From: Glandiceps talaboti
Taxonomy: Eukaryota > Hemichordata > Enteropneusta > Spengelidae
Direction: 5' to 3'
NCBI RefSeq assembly: GCF_964340395.1
Contig: NC_135550.1
Coordinates: 22,316,676 to 22,374,175 of the forward strand
DNA: 57,500 bases
A program made the position numbers and the translations under genes. Position 1 is the stretch's first letter. Each line of letters starts with the position of its first letter. The notes beneath the pieces were generated by a model. That model was not told the DNA's origin. It was given only the letters and a program-made list of their open reading frames with translations, and made no database searches. Below are positions 52,501 through 57,500 of this stretch, piece after piece.

Positions 52501-54896
52501 CAGGTAAAATGGTCCACAGTATGGTGGCTCATTTAGATGCTGTCACTAGTTTAGCTATCGATCCAAATGGACTTTATCTACTATCAGGAAGTAAGTGTAC
52601 TATATTCTTATGTATACAGAAAGTGTGAGAGTAGATGAGATTTAGACACCACATCCCTAGAGTCATCATTGCAGGTATTATGTCTCAACATTAATCACGT
52701 TCCTCTAACAAATAACTGTTTGATGTAGTATCAATCTCTCAAGAATGCTTTGATATATTTGCATTGAATATTTACATCTCTGTATCTGCATATCGGGAAC
52801 TGATCACATTGTGGATATCATGTAATCCAATGTTTACATCAAATTCTGTATTCTGTTACTCACTGTAATGATGTCAGCCAAACTTGTTTGATCTGTAGCT
52901 TTAGTATCGAATTGAACTTTTTGCTCCAAACACATTCTTGAAAATTGGATCTGAAATTTTTCAATTGAATACTAGTCTATGTAAACAGATTGACCGACTG
53001 TTCAGAACACATTCATTTTTCAAGTTATATGTAGTTTGCTTGAGATTTAATAGAAAATTTGAACAATTATTAAAAAATTTAAAATGTATGTATTTGGAAT
53101 TTGAGAACTTGTAGTGGTTGATATATTGAAGGGATTGAAAACATTGACTCTTAAAGGTGATTAAAAAGTGGCACCACGTTTAAGTCTGAGTTTTCGTTTG
53201 ATGAAGATTAAACTGTAATACAGGGTATGAATCATCTGTGTTGTCTAGCCAATAGTGAAATTGGATTAGTAGATCATGTTGCTAATACCTGTTTGCCTGT
53301 AACTTTTATTAGTATTATGGAGTCATTGCATTTAGGCGTAGATAATGTCCCTCATGTTTCACTCAATTGTCATTCAAATTCACGTGTGTTGGAAAGTTAA
53401 CATTTATACGGTAATATACAGACTGAAAAACACTTTATTATTGAGTACTCGACAGTAAATGAGAGCTAAGAAAGAAAACAACTTTTAAGTAGACATTAGT
53501 GTATATGAATCACCTTCATGTTTACAATTTACATATACAATAGTGTAGCCAAAGTGTCCAAAGTGAATTGTACAAGTACAGTTTTTGAATTCTAAGTGAG
53601 GTCAATTTGCTGATTTAGATGCTGGACAGTCGTCTGACTGACTTGTGTATGCATTGCAATACTTTGTATGCCAGATGTTATGCCCAAGGCAGAAAAAAAA
53701 AGAAGATAATCCCCAAGAAACGACTTTGCTTTACATGATGACCAACAGACCATGAATTTTCTATTAAGTAAATCATGTAAATGCCAAAGTTTCTTCTCCA
53801 AATTAGTGTGATATGCCCCACCCACATCAATTCAAAACCCACTGATTTAAGTAGGCTTGTCAGATGTGAAAATTTCAAATGAATATATTTATGACATGAG
53901 CACCATAAAACAATTCTTGGGTGACATCATCAGTAATTTCCCTATTTTTCTCAACTCATTAATCATGAGCCATATCTAGGATGTATATGAGACTCATCTC
54001 TGATGAAACTCAGTGGGTATATCTTTGATGTTTAGTCCATGTGTAGAGCAGATTCACTGATTGATGGCTATATGTGGTCGTAGAGGAGCCATAAAATGCC
54101 TGATTTAGGTTATTCTCGTCACTGTAGCTAATATAATATGAGCAAAGAGAGGCAATAGATAGCAACAACATAAAATGTATCAGTTTACCCTTTTGTTGTC
54201 ATGCCAACTGTCTTTACTGATGTATAAACACCGGATGGGAAGATGATGCATGTTATTGCAAACGAGTTTTATACAGGCAACGTAGATTGACATTTCTGAA
54301 GAGCAAAGGTTGGATTGTAATAACAACAAGATTAGAAACCTCATCACAGGATTAGAATCCTCTTGTAGTTGATTTCAGCTGAGAAAAATTTCACATTGTC
54401 CCAGTTGACATTCAGGTGAAAGCCTGCTAAATTGTTGAGTGTCAGTGTAAAATTTATGGGCTAGCCCTTCTCAAACCAGCAGGCTTTTCATCTTTTACCG
54501 ACCACGACCACGTATTGATTAGCTTCAATCAAGTATTCAGATGACCCTTGGGATGCATTATTGCTTATCGTAATAAACAGCAATAGAGTTGTTCAGTGAA
54601 AAGCAGACATGAACTTAGTGTATCCATTTCAAAGGTTCCCTAATGCTATTTCAGTTGTTGCGATCTTTTTCCAACGCTGCGATTTTTTTGTTTTATTTTT
54701 TACAATTTATTTTCACTTATTTCCAGGTCACGATTGTTCTATTCGGTTGTGGAACCTAGATAGTAAAACTTGTGTACAGGAGATCACATCACATCGTAAG
54801 AAATTTGATGAAGCTATTTATACTGTAGCGTTCCATCCATCCAAACCTTACATAGCAAGTGGGGGAGCAGACGCCTTGGCTAAAGTCTTTGTATGA
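24685..54896 (+). CDS. STRN: Striatin (STRIPAK scaffold, PP2A B''' subunit)
   Basis: Scaffold of the STRIPAK complex that holds PP2A, GCKIII kinases, MOB4 and STRIP. Exons: 24685-24891, 36378-36481, 36859-36926, 37247-37322, 39248-39442, 41284-41482, 41996-42131, 43090-43206, 44117-44239, 44857-45011 (10a; alternative 10b 45078-45166), 46008-46234, 46723-46844, 47197-47364, 47900-48040, 48250-48357, 52504-52590, 54727-54896. All junctions are in phase. The product is 800 aa with 10a or 778 aa with 10b, similar to human STRN/STRN3. The caveolin-binding motif FLQSEWTHF (residues 46-54) is followed by a coiled coil through GERKGQENLKQDLVRRIKML. LQEIGYTDTILDVR and RVRSLLGL come next, then an acidic Ser-rich linker (EDEGEDDSD) and a C-terminal WD40 propeller from LRSHFDGVRAL to ADALAKVFV. 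It ends in two adjacent stops (TGA TAG). This is probably the single ancestral striatin; its neighbour suggests the STRN3-like position. Confidence 0.96.
25062..25090. promoter_or_regulatory. Two inverted YY1-like sites downstream of striatin exon 1
   Basis: GCCGCCATGTTGG (25062-25074) and CAAGATGGCTAC (25079-25090) match the YY1 consensus in opposite orientations, four bases apart, about 170 bases after exon 1. Confidence 0.5.
28373..28421. repeat. (CA)n microsatellite
   Basis: About 24 uninterrupted CA units in striatin intron 1. Confidence 0.95.
33873..33911. repeat. Short tandem duplication with an inverted copy nearby
   Basis: GTAAGTTAGTATTAATG occurs twice about 23 bases apart, and ACACTCAGCATTA at about 33933-33945 is the reverse complement of the TAATGCTGAGTGT between them, so a small hairpin is possible. 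Confidence 0.6.
38079..38108. repeat. (AT)n microsatellite
   Basis: About 15 TA units in striatin intron 4. Confidence 0.95.
38467..38813. repeat. Compound (CTGT)n-(GTAT)n-(CTGT)n microsatellite
   Basis: About 21 CTGT units, a mixed border, about 45 GTAT units and again CTGT units, in striatin intron 4. The open frames here, reading MYVC repeats, are artefacts. Confidence 0.95.
40824..41162. mobile_element. MITE with about 90-base terminal inverted repeats
   Basis: Lies in striatin intron 5. The left end begins AAGTGGCCATATGGATGA and the right end is its reverse complement; inner parts also pair (CTTCCTACTTG with CAAGTAGGAAG). TA stands directly outside both ends (40824-40825 and 41161-41162), as in Tc1/mariner-type insertions. 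About 335 bases between them and no coding capacity. Confidence 0.75.
42139..42332. repeat. 33-bp minisatellite, four identical copies plus two diverged
   Basis: Perfect units at 42139-42171, 42172-42204, 42205-42237 and 42238-42270, each with TGTACCCTGTAG and CTGGCTAGGGATG. Two 31-base diverged units follow up to 42332. The array starts 8 bases after the end of striatin exon 7 (42131). The unit length is a multiple of three, which explains the open frames on both strands. Confidence 0.95.
43466..43528. repeat. (GT)n microsatellite
   Basis: About 31 GT units in striatin intron 8. Confidence 0.95.
44857..45011 (+). other. STRN: Striatin alternative exon 10a
   Basis: 155 bases, entering in phase 1 and leaving in phase 0. 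It ends in VLGILANISVSNEADALYD, which corresponds to the vertebrate segment just before the WD40 propeller. Longer than 10b by 66 bases because of an extra Gly/Pro-rich start. Confidence 0.85.
45078..45166 (+). other. STRN: Striatin alternative exon 10b
   Basis: 89 bases between AATACAG and GAT|GTGAGT, with the same entry and exit phases as 10a. It encodes a segment ending LGELAGLTVTDEAEPLRCD, clearly related to the end of 10a and to vertebrate striatins. It follows 10a after an intron of only 66 bases. Confidence 0.85.
48358..52503 (+). other. Striatin intron 15 (4.1 kb)
   Basis: No gene seen. It contains a triple TGACCT array (49238-49256), a C-rich run at 52036-52051 and a MITE near its 3' end. 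The stretch 51270-51840 has a different look (AAACCCCATT and ATGGCCGCCAAAT segments) and may be a decayed insertion, but no borders were found. Confidence 0.6.
52108..52439. mobile_element. MITE with TA target duplication
   Basis: The left end TCTGGTTCTGGTCAG is the exact reverse complement of the right end CTGACCAGAACCAGA, and TA lies directly outside both (52106-52107, 52440-52441). 332 bases, interior with long T runs, no coding capacity. This fits a Tc1/mariner-type non-autonomous element. It ends 64 bases before striatin exon 16. Confidence 0.75.
52591..54726 (+). other. Striatin intron 16 (2.1 kb)
   Basis: No gene or clear repeat seen; small open frames on the minus strand are not convincing. 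Confidence 0.6.
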
Positions 54897-57500
54897 TAGT
54901 GAGAGAAAAAAACCAGCAGATCAGCAGGAAAAAGTAAAACTGAGGTGGTGAGGTATCAGTGGAGGACTACTTCTGAGAAGTAGCTGTGAGATAGCTAAGA
55001 AAAGAAATGATAGAAAGAAAGGGAAGACATCTAACCTGTAAATGCAAAAAATGACCTCTAGGATCCCTGTTTTGTATGATAGCTACAAACATGTCTCCCA
55101 TGTCACTGTCATGTCTTGAGTGTTTTGCTACTGGAGCAATACAGTATGTAGTGTGTTCTAGATCTGTTGACGGCTTTATATCATAGCTTGTCATTTGTTT
55201 CTTTGTTAGTTGGTTTGTTTGTGTTTCTACATGTATGTGTTATGTATGTGTGTGTGTATGTATGTAGGTATGAATGTGCATGCGTGTGTGCATGTGTACA
55301 CAGGTATGTGTATGTGTGTGTTTGTATGTATGTGTATGTGTATGTATATGTGTGGGTGTTTGTCTGCATGTGTCATGAAATGTTGATTCGTGTTTAGCAC
55401 CCATGCCATAATTTTCCACATACCCCTCCCACCTTTCACCTTTCACCTTCTCTCTTCTTTGCCCTGTAAATAAACATTTCTCAGCAAAGAAATCTGATGG
55501 TATGTGTTCAGGCCATCCAATAACCTAGAAATCAATCACCAGTCACTTTTTTAAAAAAAACCTCCATACTTTCAATCTTATCTTTGTAATGTGCATCTAT
55601 TCTGTAACAATATTTTTATAGCAAATTTTGTTTGTGTTTTGCTGTTGACAAGTTTGAACAATCCACGCACTACAAAGCAGACAGGGCTAACTCATGGTGA
55701 GAAAGAGAAACTGCCTGCTGTGTTCTTTGTATTTTGTATTTGTCGATTTAAGATCCAATGTGTGAGTATGCCAAGAATTTGTAGGTTTATTTCATATTTG
55801 GAATTCTGTTTAGAGCTATGCATGCAACCGTGCTTCAAATCATTTTTTTTTTACCTCATACTTAGTTTAACCGGACTGCGTCTCCTAACTACTTGGTTTT
55901 TGAAAAACTGTATTTGTTAGCTAGCTAGCTACTAAAATGGAATATATTTAGTTGTTCATGCAGGACTAGAAACTTGAAACCGAACTGCTTTGTGCACGAC
56001 TCTCTGCAACCTATTTGACCGACATATTGTGTAATGCAATTTGATGCATGTTTGTATATGTGTGTGTGTATATGGTTTCACAGAAGTGATAAAGCGAAGA
56101 TTTGCCAGGCTGCAGCCAACAGTGTGTGAAATCACCATGCTACAGTTTGTTGCGTAGAGAGAACTTTTACCTTCCTTTTCATTCGATCAAAACAACCAAT
56201 ACTTAGCTGTTGTGACTTCCCAAACAGAATCCAGCTTGTGTTGCTATGCTTTGTACAGCAGTCATTTATAATTATTGTTATTATTATAATTATATCTTTT
56301 TTTTTCTTTTTAATTTTGTTCGATGTTTTTGGCAGGAGAGTATTTTTCATTTTCTGATGTGATTTTACAAATTTGGAGGAAAAATGCAGTCTGTACAGAT
56401 TATTAAGAAGATATATTTCATTACACTAGTGACCTTTTGACCTTCTGTATAAAAAAAGACTTTTGTATGCTAGTGACCGAAAGGCCCAGATGGCGGCTTT
56501 CAAGGGGGTCATTACCTGGTAATACAAAATGACAGTAGATTTCCTTTTTTTTGGTAGTATTTATTATAAGTATTAATAGCTTTGTTACCAAAATGACTCG
56601 TTTATTGTATTTAATTTGGGGTCCCTGTGTAATGATAGTGTGTTCATTTCCACTATGTATGATCAATCAATGTGTTAAAATGAAGCTTGGAGTATTTTAT
56701 TGCGCACCACTAACACCCCGGGTTACAAATTAGCGCTTGTAGACAGACAAACAATTTGAAGGAGAATTGTAAGTGCTTTAGTATTGATTTGCCTGCTAGG
56801 TGTAGAACAGTGCTGCAAGCTAGCTAGGAATTCATTTTAAAGTGATATCTATGGAGATTCATGACTCACAACATTGCATCTCTTTCGTTGTTGCCATATA
56901 TAAACAGTTACTAGATTGCGTTCATTTCTTCAGTTTATGTCACTTTATGATCAATCGTTTCAACAGAATCCAGTCACATCAATTCTGAAAAGCTGTGTGC
57001 GAAATTTTGACAGAAGCAATGAATTAGCTTGGAACCACGCAGTTGATGTCACACAATTGTATTCAATTTCATAATATGGTGTAAAACCAAGAAAATTGTG
57101 ACAAAAAAATCATGAATTTTACATCCCACGTGGATTACCAGAATCACTTGAAATTTGTAAGTAGAACCCCGAATTGAAAGCAGATATCAATGACTTTAGA
57201 AAAAAAATGTGTGATTTCCATTTGCATACACTCTGGTTGTCAGGGTTTTTAGCTTGTAACTTCTATTTTGTATGACATAAATTCTTTTCATTGTCTCTAT
57301 GGCATAGATTTCAAACGTGTACAGAGAAAAAAAACAACAAAAGTTTGTAGAAATTTCGCCCTGTAATTGTGCCATGTCTCAGTGTATTTCTCCGAAATTA
57401 TTATTGTGACTTTCCTTCACCTGGAAATGTAAACATTTCTCTTTTTGAAACTTGTGTCTTATGGGTTTAGTTGGCAATCACAAAGCCCACCCAACTCACT
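54897..57500 (+). other. Striatin 3' UTR and downstream flank
   Basis: AATAAA at 55469-55474 would give a 3' UTR of about 590 bases. It includes a GT/GTAT-rich segment at about 55236-55362. The rest to the window end is AT-rich, with short open frames only. A YY1-like AGATGGCGGC at 56488-56497 could mark another start region, but no gene is visible. Confidence 0.45.

Noticed and set aside
55167-55446. Overlapping frames on both strands in the striatin 3' region
   Set aside because: Produced by a GT/GTAT-rich low-complexity stretch.
1-57500. CRISPR arrays, operons, bacterial promoters, tRNA or rRNA genes
   Set aside because: The window is animal nuclear DNA; the regular repeats are microsatellites or minisatellites, and no tRNA or rRNA fold was recognised.

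Overview
The window is eukaryotic nuclear DNA from an animal. It is AT-rich, the genes have many short exons with GT/AG introns, and microsatellites, MITE-like hairpins and an LTR fragment are present. The gene set (GPI-type cholinesterase, TBCE, AP-4 sigma, one striatin) and the slowly evolving protein sequences suggest a marine bilaterian such as a hemichordate, cephalochordate or lophotrochozoan. AP-4 is known to be missing from flies and nematodes, which argues against those. I cannot name the species.

Layout. (1) 1-3350, + strand: a cholinesterase gene with an intact Ser-Glu-His triad. Two introns sit where vertebrate cholinesterases have theirs, and the last exon looks like a GPI-anchor tail; an alternative read-through end is also possible. 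(2) 5266-7430: the 3' end of a Ty3/Gypsy-like LTR retroelement. It comprises a 5'-less open frame with two hydrophobic segments, an AT-rich spacer, a polypurine tract and an LTR with TATA box and AATAAA. A large CATC/CATA/CA microsatellite follows. (3) 10096-17935, + strand: a complete 14-exon tubulin-specific chaperone E gene (528 aa), with CAP-Gly, leucine-rich repeats and a ubiquitin-like domain. (4) 22028-23551, - strand: AP-4 complex sigma-1 in two coding exons (144 aa), convergent with TBCE. (5) 24685-54896, + strand: a complete striatin gene (800 aa with exon 10a, 778 aa with exon 10b), with an 11.5 kb first intron, coiled coil, acidic linker and WD40 propeller. (6) 54897-57500: its 3' UTR and flank.

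The exon models were assembled by hand from splice sites, reading phase and recalled family sequences. Every junction listed keeps frame, and TBCE, AP4S1 and striatin come out at or close to the usual family length. The most interesting points are a pair of apparently mutually exclusive striatin exons, in which inclusion of both gives an immediate stop. The AP4S1-striatin head-to-head arrangement matches human AP4S1-STRN3 and is joined by a promoter with CRE and Staf/ZNF143-like motifs. The cholinesterase has alternative C-termini. Three candidate TA-type or related MITEs, a freshly expanded 33-bp minisatellite beside a splice donor, and several G-quadruplex-prone intronic tracts are also present. 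The genes are not functionally linked as an operon; they are ordinary eukaryotic neighbours.
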